Shown here one piece after another: positions 17,215-25,339 of a stretch of DNA of 46,619 nt. The stretch is taken from NCBI GenBank assembly GCA_040755155.1, contig JBFMBP010000030.1, forward strand, positions 1 through 46,619. Reading direction: 5' to 3'. The DNA comes from Candidatus Omnitrophota bacterium. GTDB lineage: Bacteria > Hinthialibacterota > Hinthialibacteria > Hinthialibacterales > Hinthialibacteraceae. Under the pieces are notes generated by a model. The model was not told where the DNA came from. It searched no databases and was given only the letters and a program-made list of their open reading frames with translations. The stretch's first letter is position 1; each line of letters opens with the position of its first letter. Both the position numbers and the translations under genes were made by a program.

Positions 17215-18384
17215 ATGGAAGCAGTAGAACTCATTGAGATTATCAGCCGGGGGGAAGATAGCCGCCATCAGTTTAAAGAAAATATCACGAATGCAAATTC
17301 GTTGGCCGCTGAAATGGCGGCGTTTTCGAATTCGCATGGGGGAAGGATTTTTATTGGCATCAACGATCGGGGAGAAATTACCGGATTATCTTCCGAAGAT
17401 ATCCGCCGTCTCAATCAATTGGTTTCCAATACCGCCATTCAAGGCGATAAGAGTGCGATCAATCCTGAAACGGAAAACGTTCGCGTTAGAGATAAAATCG
17501 TGATGGTAGTAACCATTCGCGAAGGAAACGCGAAACCTTACACAGACTACCAGGGAGTAATCTGGGTGAAAAGCGGTTCGGATAAACGGAAGGTTACTGC
17601 GCGAGAAGAAATGCGCCGTCTTTTCCAGGAGTCGGACCTAATTTATGCCGATGAAGTTCCTGTAGAAGGAACCAACATCGACGATATCGACAGTGACTAT
17701 TTCGAAGCCTTTTATCAAAGAATTTACGAGGAACGTTTAAACCAAACCGATATTCCTATAGACCGGCTTTTGGAAAATATGAACCTCGCTAGGAATGGGC
17801 GCCTCAACTTGGCAGGCTTACTTTTATTCGGAACGAATCCGCAACGAAAGAAACCAGCGTTAGTAATCAAAGCCGTGTCGTTCTATGGCAACGATCCGGC
17901 CGCTCAGGACTATCGCGATAGCGAAGATATTAGTGGAAATCTGAAGACGATGTATGAGAACGCTATGTCGTTTCTGAAGAGAAATTTACGGAAAGTCCAG
18001 GGTCAACAAGGTTTTAATTCGCTCGGAAAACCGGAAATACCGCCGATCGCGCTCGAAGAATTGGTTGTCAACATGTTGATCCATCGCGATTATTTCATCA
18101 GTGCGCCTTGGAGAATCTTTATATTTGACAATCGCATTGAATTAATAAGCCCTGGCCATCTACCGAATAATTTGACAGTGGAAAATATAAAGGCGGGCAA
18201 CTCAATACTACGGAATCCGGTTCTCGCCTCATTTGCGACTAAGGAATTGCCCTATCGCGGAATCGGCACCGGCATTCGCCGGGCGCTGCGGCATTATCCT
18301 CATATTGATTTCGATAGCGACTATCAAAACAATCTGTTCGTTTGCGCTATTCATCGGCCAATTAGTGGGGAAGACAGAAAATAA
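17215..18384 (+). CDS. AlbA_2 (Schlafen-type) domain ATP-binding regulator
   Basis: The protein has 389 residues. The N-terminal domain (1-130) matches the AlbA_2/Schlafen AAA_4 family: EDSRHQFKENITN, LAAEMAAFSNSHGGRIFIGIND and VIWVKSGSDKRKVTAREEM. The C-terminal half carries the GHKL-like ATP-binding module (HATPase_c_4) usual for this pairing: ALEELVVNMLIHRDY, FIFDNRIELISPGHLPNNL and YRGIGTGIRRAL. Such proteins are common, often of accessory character, and are thought to be nucleic-acid-binding regulators. Some lie in defence islands. AAGGAG lies 11 bp before the ATG. It stands between unrelated genes, so its regulon is unknown. Confidence 0.85.
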   Translation: MEAVELIEIISRGEDSRHQFKENITNANSLAAEMAAFSNSHGGRIFIGINDRGEITGLSSEDIRRLNQLVSNTAIQGDKSAINPETENVRVRDKIVMVVTIREGNAKPYTDYQGVIWVKSGSDKRKVTAREEMRRLFQESDLIYADEVPVEGTNIDDIDSDYFEAFYQRIYEERLNQTDIPIDRLLENMNLARNGRLNLAGLLLFGTNPQRKKPALVIKAVSFYGNDPAAQDYRDSEDISGNLKTMYENAMSFLKRNLRKVQGQQGFNSLGKPEIPPIALEELVVNMLIHRDYFISAPWRIFIFDNRIELISPGHLPNNLTVENIKAGNSILRNPVLASFATKELPYRGIGTGIRRALRHYPHIDFDSDYQNNLFVCAIHRPISGEDRK

Positions 18385-18487
18385 TCTTGATTATGGATGC
18401 CAAAAATACAGATAGCTGCGCAAGACAATCGAGCGTAAATATACTATTGTTAATCAACAACTACGCATGGGAAAAGGAATGCAAGCA

Positions 18488-19879
18488 ATGGGTATGCTCC
18501 GGCGGGGGGCCGTGTTGATCGTCGACGATGAAAAGGGAATGCGCCATATTCTCAGCCGTTTGCTTGCGGATGAAGGCTACTCCGTTGAAACCGCCGGATC
18601 GGGCGATGAGGCGCTTGGCAAGATCGTCCAGGACTCTTTCGACGTAGCCATGATCGACATCCGTATGCCGGGGATGGACGGTTTGACGCTGCTGGATCGC
18701 TTGCGGGAAGAATCGCCGGACACGTCAGTGATTATGATGACCGCCTATGGCACCATCGAAGACGCCGTCAGCGCCATGAAGCGCGGCGCCTACGAGTTCA
18801 TTACCAAGCCCTTCAACAACGACGAAGTCATCCACATCATCGGCAACGCCTTCGAGCGCAAACGCCTTCTCGACCGCAACCGCTACCTCTCTCAGGCGCT
18901 GGAAGAACGAAAACAGCTGGAAGGGCTGATCGGCGAAAGCCGCCCCATGCAGGCGCTCTACCGCCTCATCGAAAAAGTCGCGCCCACCGACAGCACCGTC
19001 CTCATTCTCGGCGAAAGCGGCACGGGCAAAGAACTCGTCGCCCGCGCTCTGCACAATCAATCCAAGCGCAAAGACGAAAAATTCATCGCCGTCAACTGCG
19101 GCGCTTTGCCCCGCGAGTTGATCGAAAGCGAACTCTTCGGCCACGAGAAAGGCTCGTTTTCCGGCGCCCACCAGCGCAAGATCGGCCTGATGGAATCGGC
19201 GGACGGCGGCTCGCTGCTGCTCGACGAAATTGGCGACCTTCCCCTCGAATTGCAAGTCAAAATCCTGCGCGTGTTGGAACAGAAGGAAATCCGCCGCATT
19301 GGCAGCGTCAATCCCAAAACCGTTGATGTGCGCATCGTCGCCGCCACCAACCGCGATCTCCAAGACGACGTACAGCAAGGCGCTTTCCGCCAGGATCTTT
19401 TTTATCGTCTCTCCATTATGGACCTGCGCCTGCCGCCCTTGCGCGAACGCAAGGAGGACATCCCCCTGCTCGTCGATCATTTCATCGCTCGCTTCAATCA
19501 AAAGTTGAACCGTTCCGTCGAGGGAATCTCTCCCGAAGCTTTGCGCCTCTTGATGAATTACGATTGGCCGGGCAATGTTCGCGAGTTGGAAAACGCCATC
19601 CAACGCTGCATGATCCTTCGCGATTCCGGCGTTATCGGCGAGGAGGACATACCCTCCAGCGCAACCGCCGCCGCTAAAATCGCCGTTCCCAACCTCGCCG
19701 ATCCCTGCGAAGTGACGCTGCCCAGAGCACGCGAAGCTTTCGAACGCCATTATCTCAAGCAATTGTTGGAAGCGAACAACGGCAACGTTACCCAATCCGC
19801 GCTCATGGCGGGCATCGGCCGCCGCACCCTTCAGGAATTGATGAAAAAATACGGGCTGAGAACGGAAAATGATGAGTGA
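18488..19879 (+). CDS. NtrC-family sigma54-dependent response regulator
   Basis: The protein has 463 residues from the ATG at 18488, which has AAAAGGA 10 bp upstream; earlier in-frame ATGs exist at 18467 and 18479. Residues 5-118 form a receiver domain with VLIVDDE, phospho-acceptor D57 (MIDIRMPGMDG) and the KPF lysine. An AAA+ domain follows with Walker A GESGTGKE, ELFGHEKGSFSGA, Walker B GSLLLDEIGDL and VRELENAIQRC. A Fis-type HTH (NVTQSALMAGIGRRTLQELMKKYG) ends it. The sigma54-contacting loop reads GSFSGA instead of the standard GAFTGA. It should activate sigma54 promoters on phosphorylation. No histidine kinase is encoded nearby, so it is an orphan here. Confidence 0.93.
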   Translation: MGMLRRGAVLIVDDEKGMRHILSRLLADEGYSVETAGSGDEALGKIVQDSFDVAMIDIRMPGMDGLTLLDRLREESPDTSVIMMTAYGTIEDAVSAMKRGAYEFITKPFNNDEVIHIIGNAFERKRLLDRNRYLSQALEERKQLEGLIGESRPMQALYRLIEKVAPTDSTVLILGESGTGKELVARALHNQSKRKDEKFIAVNCGALPRELIESELFGHEKGSFSGAHQRKIGLMESADGGSLLLDEIGDLPLELQVKILRVLEQKEIRRIGSVNPKTVDVRIVAATNRDLQDDVQQGAFRQDLFYRLSIMDLRLPPLRERKEDIPLLVDHFIARFNQKLNRSVEGISPEALRLLMNYDWPGNVRELENAIQRCMILRDSGVIGEEDIPSSATAAAKIAVPNLADPCEVTLPRAREAFERHYLKQLLEANNGNVTQSALMAGIGRRTLQELMKKYGLRTENDE

Positions 19880-19888
19880 TGAATGTCT

Positions 19889-19920
19889 GGGTGGCAAGGG
19901 CAAGGTTGTTTTTGCCCTTG
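19889..19920. repeat. Dispersed inverted repeat, family D, short copy
   Basis: GGTGGCAAGGGCAAGG (19890-19905) is followed by TTTTTGCCCTTG. The first word recurs exactly at 19978-19993, and a variant recurs at 37635-37649. Confidence 0.65.
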
Positions 19921-19930
19921 AATAATACTG

Positions 19931-19966
19931 AAAAGTAGGATTGTCGCGTTTTTTGACCCATCGATA
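19931..19966. repeat. Dispersed repeat, family C, inverted partial copy
   Basis: Its reverse complement, ATCGATGGGTCAAAAAACGC then GACAATCCTACTTTT, follows the core of the copies at 11764 and 13876. It lies between two family D copies. Confidence 0.5.
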
Positions 19967-19977
19967 TGTAAGAGGCG

Positions 19978-20057
19978 GGTGGCAAGGGCAAGGTTTTATC
20001 TGCCCTTGATTTATGGCCGTTTTATTCAAGGGCAAAAACGACTTTGCCCTTGCCACC
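19978..20057. repeat. 80-bp dispersed inverted repeat, family D, full copy
   Basis: GGTGGCAAGGGCAAG at the left pairs with CTTTGCCCTTGCCACC (20042-20057) at the right. Inside, CTGCCCTTGA pairs with TCAAGGGCA. It ends 32 bp before the next start codon, so it lies in the leader or promoter zone of that gene. Confidence 0.75.
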
Positions 20058-20089
20058 CCGGCTACGATTTTGGGAGAAATCGAATATCT

Positions 20090-20545
20090 ATGAAACGCAT
20101 TCGTTTCAAACAAGCGAAACAATTTATATGGATACTGGTTCTCATTGTGATGGTGTTCACCTATAACATATTATCGGACAAACCCTATTGTACGATCGAA
20201 TTGCAGGGCGAATACACCGTGCGGGGAGAGAGAAAGAATATTCTCCTCTACCTGTTCAATAAGTTTTATACCGAACGGAAAGAATTCGCCGCTCATCCTT
20301 CCCGCCCCGACGAGACGTATGGCATGTATATGTACGTCAACGATCCCGACGGCCTGGCTCACGTCATCTTCGCCGTCGATGGCGTACAAACGCCCGTCGA
20401 ATTCCTGCCCGGTCAAAAGATAATCGACAAGGAGTGGAGATTTTCCGCTCAACAGGGGTGGCATTGGTTCCATTTGGACACGATGGATATGAAAGGCAAC
20501 CGCAGCGCCTCCGCGTCCAACGTGCATGTCGTCGCGGCGAAATAA
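20090..20545 (+). CDS. Small signal-anchored extracytoplasmic protein
   Basis: The protein has 151 residues from the ATG at 20090, preceded by GGGAGAA. The reading frame runs further upstream only through a repeat, so this start is preferred. A basic start (KRIRFKQAK) and one hydrophobic stretch (13-28) form a signal anchor. The rest is strand-rich (TIELQGEYTV, MYMYVNDPDGLAHVIFAVDG, GWHWFHLDTMDMKGNRSASASNVHV) and resembles an Ig/FN3-like fold of the kind that ends 'D-x-x-GN-x-S'. No enzyme motif is seen. It converges on pcm with 33 bp between them. Confidence 0.6.
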   Translation: MKRIRFKQAKQFIWILVLIVMVFTYNILSDKPYCTIELQGEYTVRGERKNILLYLFNKFYTERKEFAAHPSRPDETYGMYMYVNDPDGLAHVIFAVDGVQTPVEFLPGQKIIDKEWRFSAQQGWHWFHLDTMDMKGNRSASASNVHVVAAK

Positions 20546-20578
20546 CATGCGTATCGGCGCAACCTTTTTTCGCTCAAA

Positions 20579-21349
20579 TTAATTCTGTCCGGTTTTTTCC
20601 ACTTCCCCGGTCATGGGCACGAAGCGTACGGGGATGCTGTACTCCTTTTTGATTCCATCCTTTTCTTTTTTAATCAACAATAAGTATTGCTCCTGCTTGC
20701 CAACGGGAATGACCATGCGCCCCCCGATCTTCAACTGTTCGATCAACGGTTCCGGCACGCGGCCCGGCGCCGCCGTTACGATAATTTTGTCGAACGGCGC
20801 TTTCTGCGGCCAGCCTTTATAGCCGTCGCCCGCCTTGACGAAGATGTTTTTATAACCCAGTTCTTGGAGAAGCGCCTCCGCCTTTTTCGCCAATTTTTCG
20901 ATAATCTCGATCGTATAGACCTCTTTCGTTAACTCCGCCAACACCGCCGCCTGATAGCCGGAACCGGTTCCGATTTCCAAAACCATATCGTCCGCTTGCG
21001 GCTTTAACAGCTCCGTCATCAATCCTACGATGTACGGCTGCGAAATCGTCTGATCTTCCCCGATCGGCAAGGGAAAATCCCCATAAGCATAAGCGAGCAA
21101 CCGCTCCGGGACGAATCGATGCCGCTCCACTGTGCGCATCGCGTCGAGTACGCGCTTGTCCTTCACTCCGCGCATCGCGATTTGCCGGGAAACCATCTGC
21201 AGGCGCTGCTCCGCCAGCGATTCCTCCGTGGCGCGGGAATAGGACAAATAAACCAGGCCGCCAAGCAATAAGAAGGAAAATGCGCCAATAATCAGGATAT
21301 CGGACATACGGCATTTCCTTGACAGCCAACCGCTCGGAATCCCCTTCAT
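20579..21349 (-). CDS. pcm: Protein-L-isoaspartate O-methyltransferase, membrane-anchored
   Basis: The protein has 256 residues from the ATG at 21349, which has AAGGAG eight bases upstream; a start 39 bases earlier lacks one. The conserved core is clear: RQIAMRGVKDKRVLDAMRTVERHRFVPE, then YGDFPLPIGEDQTISQPYIV, then the SAM-binding VLEIGTGSGYQAAVLAEL. It methylates isoaspartyl residues in damaged proteins to start their repair. An N-terminal hydrophobic helix (ILIIGAFSFLLLGGLVYL) makes it about 40 residues longer than cytosolic Pcm and suggests anchoring, with the catalytic domain either facing the periplasm or exported. Secreted isoaspartyl repair enzymes are known in some Gram-negative bacteria. 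Confidence 0.9.
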   Translation of the reverse strand: MKGIPSGWLSRKCRMSDILIIGAFSFLLLGGLVYLSYSRATEESLAEQRLQMVSRQIAMRGVKDKRVLDAMRTVERHRFVPERLLAYAYGDFPLPIGEDQTISQPYIVGLMTELLKPQADDMVLEIGTGSGYQAAVLAELTKEVYTIEIIEKLAKKAEALLQELGYKNIFVKAGDGYKGWPQKAPFDKIIVTAAPGRVPEPLIEQLKIGGRMVIPVGKQEQYLLLIKKEKDGIKKEYSIPVRFVPMTGEVEKTGQN

Positions 21350-21564
21350 GATAACGCTCCTTTCGCCGCCGAATCGGGCGTCATCCATCTATTTTTTCCA
21401 GTATAAACGATTTTTGGAGAATCTTCATTAGGCATTTTTCCGATGGAATACTTTCGCCTGCCCGCCAATCTTCAAGAAATCTCCTCACTCGCCGCTTCAC
21501 AAGGAGAACATTCCTTGATGTAATAAATTGTCCGTGGAATATTTCCGCCAAGGAGAAATCCGAG

Positions 21565-22383
21565 ATGGATCGAAGAACGTTTTTGGAATGTTGCGGCGGT
21601 TTGGCGGCTTGGGCTTCGCCCAATCGTGGTGATGGATTCGGTCTCCTTCGCCCGTTAGGAGCGACGGGCGTAAAGGTTTCTCTGTTGGGATTAGGGACAG
21701 CGAATTTGCATCGGCTCGAAGCCAATGCTGCGGAACGTTTGATTCGCCACGCTCATTCTTTGGGCTTCGCCTATTTCGACTCTGCCGCTGCTTATGGCGA
21801 TGGCGTTTCGGAATCCATACTTGGAAAATGCCTCGATCGCTCCCAAGAACATCTTTTTATCGCATCCAAAACGCTGCGCCGCCGGGATGCGGCGCCCGAT
21901 CTTTACGCCTCTTTGCGCCGCCTTCGCTTCGAACGTATAGACTTATGGATGATGCATGATTTGCGAACACCGTGGGAATGGGAAGAAATGACGGCGCCGG
22001 GCGGCGCGTTGGAAACTGCTCTGCGGGCGCGAGAGAATGGCGATATTCGATTTATCGGCCTATCCGCCCATCGACATCCCGATTTAATAGCCAAAGCGCT
22101 GCATGAATTCCCCTTCGACGCGATCATGATTCCTCTCAAACCGGCGTCATCCGGCGGCGAAGGATTCGTCGAAAAAGTGATTCCTCTAGCGAATAGAATG
22201 GGCGTGGGCGTTGTGGGGATGAAAATCTTCGGACGATCCGCTCCTAGAAATTTATCTTCTGAGGCGGCTATGCAGGCTTGGCGCGAGGCGGCGCGATATC
22301 CGGCGGCTTCGATTGTAGCGGGATGCGAGACCGTAGAGCAATTGCAGCTTGCGGCGGATGCGTTCTCCGTCCCAATCGCGTGA
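21565..22383 (+). CDS. Aldo/keto reductase with Tat-like N-terminus
   Basis: The protein has 272 residues. MDRRTFLECCGGLAAWA is a short twin-arginine-type leader, though its hydrophobic core is brief and export is uncertain. The body is a TIM-barrel aldo/keto reductase: LGLGTANL, DSAAAYGDG with the catalytic Tyr, IASKT with the catalytic Lys, WMMHDLR with the active-site His, and the C-terminal VAGCETVEQL typical of the family. It should reduce aldehydes or sugars with NAD(P)H. AAGGAGAAA lies about 7 bases before the ATG. It stands alone between divergent and convergent neighbours, so the substrate cannot be guessed. Confidence 0.88.
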   Translation: MDRRTFLECCGGLAAWASPNRGDGFGLLRPLGATGVKVSLLGLGTANLHRLEANAAERLIRHAHSLGFAYFDSAAAYGDGVSESILGKCLDRSQEHLFIASKTLRRRDAAPDLYASLRRLRFERIDLWMMHDLRTPWEWEEMTAPGGALETALRARENGDIRFIGLSAHRHPDLIAKALHEFPFDAIMIPLKPASSGGEGFVEKVIPLANRMGVGVVGMKIFGRSAPRNLSSEAAMQAWREAARYPAASIVAGCETVEQLQLAADAFSVPIA

Positions 22384-22389
22384 GGCGCA

Positions 22390-22638
22390 TTAGGCGTAAA
22401 TATCCAAAAGCCGCCCCAGTCCAAACGGCTTCAACCGCGCAGTATCTTCCTGGATTTCCGCGTTTTTTTTCGCCATTTTGGAGTCTAGGTCATCCGGCAA
22501 ATCGATGAGTTCGTTAAAGCGGGCGTCGACGAATTCGGACGTCCGATTGTAGTGCGACGCCAAATTGCTTTGCAATCGATTCGTGGGAATTGGCCGGAAA
22601 AGCGAAGTGGATTGGATAGCGGGAGTATTTGTTTCCAT
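22390..22638 (-). CDS. Small hypothetical protein
   Basis: The reading frame encodes 82 residues from the ATG at 22638 (AAGAAG just upstream); an upstream in-frame ATG at 22710 is less likely. The product is polar and helical (NRTSEFVDARFNELIDLPDDL, KMAKKNAEIQED) and ends GLGRLLDIYA. The last residues resemble the end of the HExxH protein at 24521-25189 (SGKNLDIKA), a G-x-x-LDI-x-A pattern. No family was recognised. It overlaps no other convincing gene, and its codon choice is in keeping with the neighbours. Confidence 0.45.
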   Translation of the reverse strand: METNTPAIQSTSLFRPIPTNRLQSNLASHYNRTSEFVDARFNELIDLPDDLDSKMAKKNAEIQEDTARLKPFGLGRLLDIYA

Positions 22639-22928
22639 AATCTTCTTGCTCGTAAACGGATTTCGCAGCGAGAAGATCGCAACCTTGATGCCAAGGCGAA
22701 TAATCGCCATTAACTATTTCATATATATGACTTTACTCAAAAATAACTGCATAGCGCCAACCAGAGTATTTTGGAAATTACAACATGGAACAGGCAAATT
22801 ATTCCTAGTTATTCTCAATCGATTAGTAAGTTTTTTAAATCATAATCTCACTGTTCCCCTTCAATTCATTGGGGCATATAGTATATGGTTAAAATTCTAT
22901 ACTTATAGAAAACAGGAGATGAGAAACT
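22639..22928. other. AT-rich non-coding stretch upstream of the SSS gene
   Basis: About 290 bp with markedly higher AT content than its surroundings and no convincing gene. It presumably holds the promoter of the symporter gene, but no clear -35/-10 pair stands out. Confidence 0.4.
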
Positions 22929-24470
22929 ATGGCGGAATCGTCAAGCTTGCGATATGGGGATTTAGTCTCATTAGTCATTTATTTTATTATTATGTTGAGC
23001 ATCGGCTACTGGTGTTCCCGGCGCTTAAAATCGACGGAAGGCTATTTTGTCGGCAGCCGCAAAATCCCCAGTTGGGCTGTCGCTTTTTCCTTGGTGGGGG
23101 CGGCTATCAGTTCCGTTACGTTTCTCGCTTATCCTGGAAGCGCATTCGATACGAATTGGAGCATGTTGGTTCCGGGGCTGACGATTCCCATCGCGGCCTT
23201 GTTGGCAGTGTTGTTCTTCGTTCCTTTTTACCGCAAAGCTAGACTTGTCAGCGTTTACGAATATCTCGAAATGCGTTATGGCGTATGGGCGCGTATTTAC
23301 GGATGCATCATGTTCACCATCTATTCCTTTTTCCGCATGGGCGTCGTCTTATACCTTCTCTCCCTTCCTGTAAAAACGCTCACGGGTTGGGATACCTATA
23401 TCTCCATTCTCGTTATGGGAGTCATCGTAACTATATACACTGTCATCGGCGGCATTGAAGCGGTGATTTGGACGGATGTCGTGCAAACCGTCATTTTCAT
23501 TCTCGGCGGCCTCTTCTGCATCGCTACGATCTTTCTCGATACTCCCGGCGGTCCCGCGACCATTTTTTCCGAAGGTTGGGCCAATAGCAAATTCAACCTT
23601 TCCGTCAATTTCGATTTAAATTTTGCGAATGAAACGCTTTGGGTATTGATTCTTTTCGGCCTTTTCCAAAACCTGCAGGAATTCGCTTCCGACCAAACGA
23701 AAATCCAACGCTATTGCGCCGCCGATTCCGATAAGGGCGCGAAAAGAGCCGCCTTTTACAGCGGCGTGGGCTGCATTCCGATCTGGGTGATGTTTATGTT
23801 CGTCGGAACCTGCTTGTGGGTATACTACCAGCATTTCCCCGAAGCCGCCGTTACTCAAATGAAGCCCGATCGCGTTTTCCCCCATTTCATTCTTACGAAA
23901 TTGCCGGTAGGCTTGGCCGGATTCGTCATCGCCGCCATCATCGCCGCCGCCCTGTCTTCCATCGACGCGAGCATGAACGGCGCCGCCACTGTTATGACTT
24001 CGGATATCTACCGCCGCCATCTCGCTCCCGGCCGCAACGACCGGCATTATCTGAATGTCGCAAAAATTTTGACGGCGGTATCCGGCTTCTTCATGCTCGT
24101 TTGGGCGTTGTCTTTGATGAAGATCGAATCTTCCATCTTGCCCATCGCATTCGCCATTTATTCCGTTTTGGCCGGAGGATTGGGCGGGCTATTTTTTGTA
24201 GGCATCTTTACAAAGCGAGCCAATAGCCAAGGCGCGCTTATCGGAGTCGTTCTCTCGCTCGTTGTCACCGTCTGGATGACCCTCAGCGCTCTCGATCAGT
24301 TGCCGGAATCCTTCAACAGCCCCTTCCATAAGTTGATGATCAACGTGATTAGCAACATCGTTTCTTTTGCGATCGGCTACTTCGCCAGTTACGCCTTCGC
24401 GCCGCCGAAGCCGGAGCAGTTGGCGAATCTGACAGTATGGACGTTTAAGGAAGATAAAGAAAAAGCGTAG
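22929..24470 (+). CDS. Sodium:solute symporter (SSS family), copy 1
   Basis: This is an inner-membrane transporter of 513 residues with about 13 hydrophobic segments. It begins with LVSLVIYFIIMLSIGYWCSRR followed by STEGYFVGSRKIPSWAVAFSLVGAAISSVTFL, the standard SSS N-terminal pattern of helix 1, the S-x-x-x-Y/F-x-x-G-x-R motif and the Na+-binding helix. Helix 5-6 (IGGIEAVIWTDVVQTVIFILGG) and the ALSSIDASMNGAATVMTSDIY block are also family hallmarks. The latter carries the serines of the second Na+ site. The substrate is probably a sugar or small carboxylate, as in SGLT-like members. GGAG lies before the ATG. A strong terminator follows. Confidence 0.93.
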   Translation: MAESSSLRYGDLVSLVIYFIIMLSIGYWCSRRLKSTEGYFVGSRKIPSWAVAFSLVGAAISSVTFLAYPGSAFDTNWSMLVPGLTIPIAALLAVLFFVPFYRKARLVSVYEYLEMRYGVWARIYGCIMFTIYSFFRMGVVLYLLSLPVKTLTGWDTYISILVMGVIVTIYTVIGGIEAVIWTDVVQTVIFILGGLFCIATIFLDTPGGPATIFSEGWANSKFNLSVNFDLNFANETLWVLILFGLFQNLQEFASDQTKIQRYCAADSDKGAKRAAFYSGVGCIPIWVMFMFVGTCLWVYYQHFPEAAVTQMKPDRVFPHFILTKLPVGLAGFVIAAIIAAALSSIDASMNGAATVMTSDIYRRHLAPGRNDRHYLNVAKILTAVSGFFMLVWALSLMKIESSILPIAFAIYSVLAGGLGGLFFVGIFTKRANSQGALIGVVLSLVVTVWMTLSALDQLPESFNSPFHKLMINVISNIVSFAIGYFASYAFAPPKPEQLANLTVWTFKEDKEKA

Positions 24471-24494
24471 AAAAAAAAGGATAAAAAGATCTCG

Positions 24495-24522
24495 GCGCCG
24501 GATTCGTCCGGCGCTTTTTTTT
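24495..24522 (+). terminator. Rho-independent terminator of the symporter gene
   Basis: GCGCCGGA (24495-24502), loop TTCG and TCCGGCGC (24507-24514) are followed by eight T. On the other strand the same stem is followed by AT-rich sequence with T-runs, so it may also end the convergent gene, whose stop codon overlaps the T-run. Confidence 0.9.
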
Positions 24523-25189
24523 ACGCTTTTATATCGAGATTTTTTCCGCTGGCCGGTTGGGGAGATTCGACGTTGGGGAAGATGAGGATGCGCGCCTGGC
24601 CGCCGCCGACTTGGCGGTCTCCTGTAACGGGATCGACGCGGCTGTGGATCGTTACCGAGGCCATAATTCGCTGACCATTCAAAATGGCGTCCGACGTTTC
24701 ACGACGGACATGGGACAATTCATGCTGCATGACGGCGAACGGCGCTTGTCCCGGCGTTAAGGGCGTCGCTGATTGGAATGACACGCCGGCATCGCTTGAT
24801 CCGTCCGCATAATTCGTGGTTTTCCGCTGAAACGGCTCCTTGGCGGATGCGCCTTGCGCTTTGGCGGCGGGGGTTTCTTCCAGCGCATTTTGGGGATTGG
24901 CGGCGGCCGCCGTTTGATTGAGAAGAGCGGCGTTGGTTTCGTCGCTGGCGTCTTTCGCTTGCTTCAACGCTTCGCGAGCGATGCGCTGAGCTTCAACGGT
25001 TCTGCCCTCCCCCATATTTTGCTCTGCTGTAGAAAGCATGGCGAGGATGCGCATCGCCTTGGCGCCGGCGATTTGATTTTGCGCGATGAGCCGCCTCGCT
25101 TCCGCGATGGAGCGCGAGGTGCGATCCGCCTCATTCTCTATAGGCTGGGCCTTCGCCGCATAGTCGATCGGCCCCATCGAGGTAACCAT
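24521..25189 (-). CDS. HExxH putative metalloprotease, SprA-related-like
   Basis: The protein has 222 residues, with GAGGGAA before the ATG. There is no signal peptide. Residues 15-100 form a long Ala/Glu/Arg-rich helical region, probably a coiled coil. The C-terminal part has AVMQHELSHVRRETSDA, with HExxH at 156-160, then VTIHSRVDPVTGDRQVGGGQARI. This order (HExxH, then DP-x-TG-x...GG) resembles the SprA-related / CJM1_0395-type putative metalloprotease family, but I cannot confirm membership without a profile search. It is convergent with the symporter. The C-terminus (SGKNLDIKA) is like that of the small protein at 22390-22638. Confidence 0.6.
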   Translation of the reverse strand: MVTSMGPIDYAAKAQPIENEADRTSRSIAEARRLIAQNQIAGAKAMRILAMLSTAEQNMGEGRTVEAQRIAREALKQAKDASDETNAALLNQTAAAANPQNALEETPAAKAQGASAKEPFQRKTTNYADGSSDAGVSFQSATPLTPGQAPFAVMQHELSHVRRETSDAILNGQRIMASVTIHSRVDPVTGDRQVGGGQARILIFPNVESPQPASGKNLDIKA

Positions 25190-25296
25190 CCGTGTTCCCT
25201 CAAAATAGATTTAGGGACTCTATTATAACTTCTTTTTCAATCGAAACAATATAATTTTATAAACAGCGATTGGAGCGGATAAGAAATTTGTCCGTT

Positions 25297-25335
25297 ATGT
25301 TGGGTAGTCTCAAAGCGAAGCGCAGCCCTTCATCA
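25297..25335. repeat. Degenerate family B repeat
   Basis: The stretch running TTGGGTAGTCTCAAAGCGAAGC, GCAGCCCTTCATC matches the 11129-11163 copy in its centre, with a decayed left stem. Downstream words (ATCATTCATCATTC) resemble the tail of family C. Confidence 0.45.
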
Positions 25336-25339
25336 TTCA

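Noticed and set aside
18725-20122. A 465-codon open frame on the reverse strand opposite the NtrC-type gene
   Set aside because: Its translation is the low-complexity Ala/Phe/Asp-rich text typical of the complement of a GC-rich gene, and it has no domain. The forward gene is unambiguous.
22565-23242. A forward 225-codon frame overlapping the start of the symporter gene
   Set aside because: Most of it is out of frame with the well-conserved symporter. The upstream part is AT-rich and has no recognisable content.
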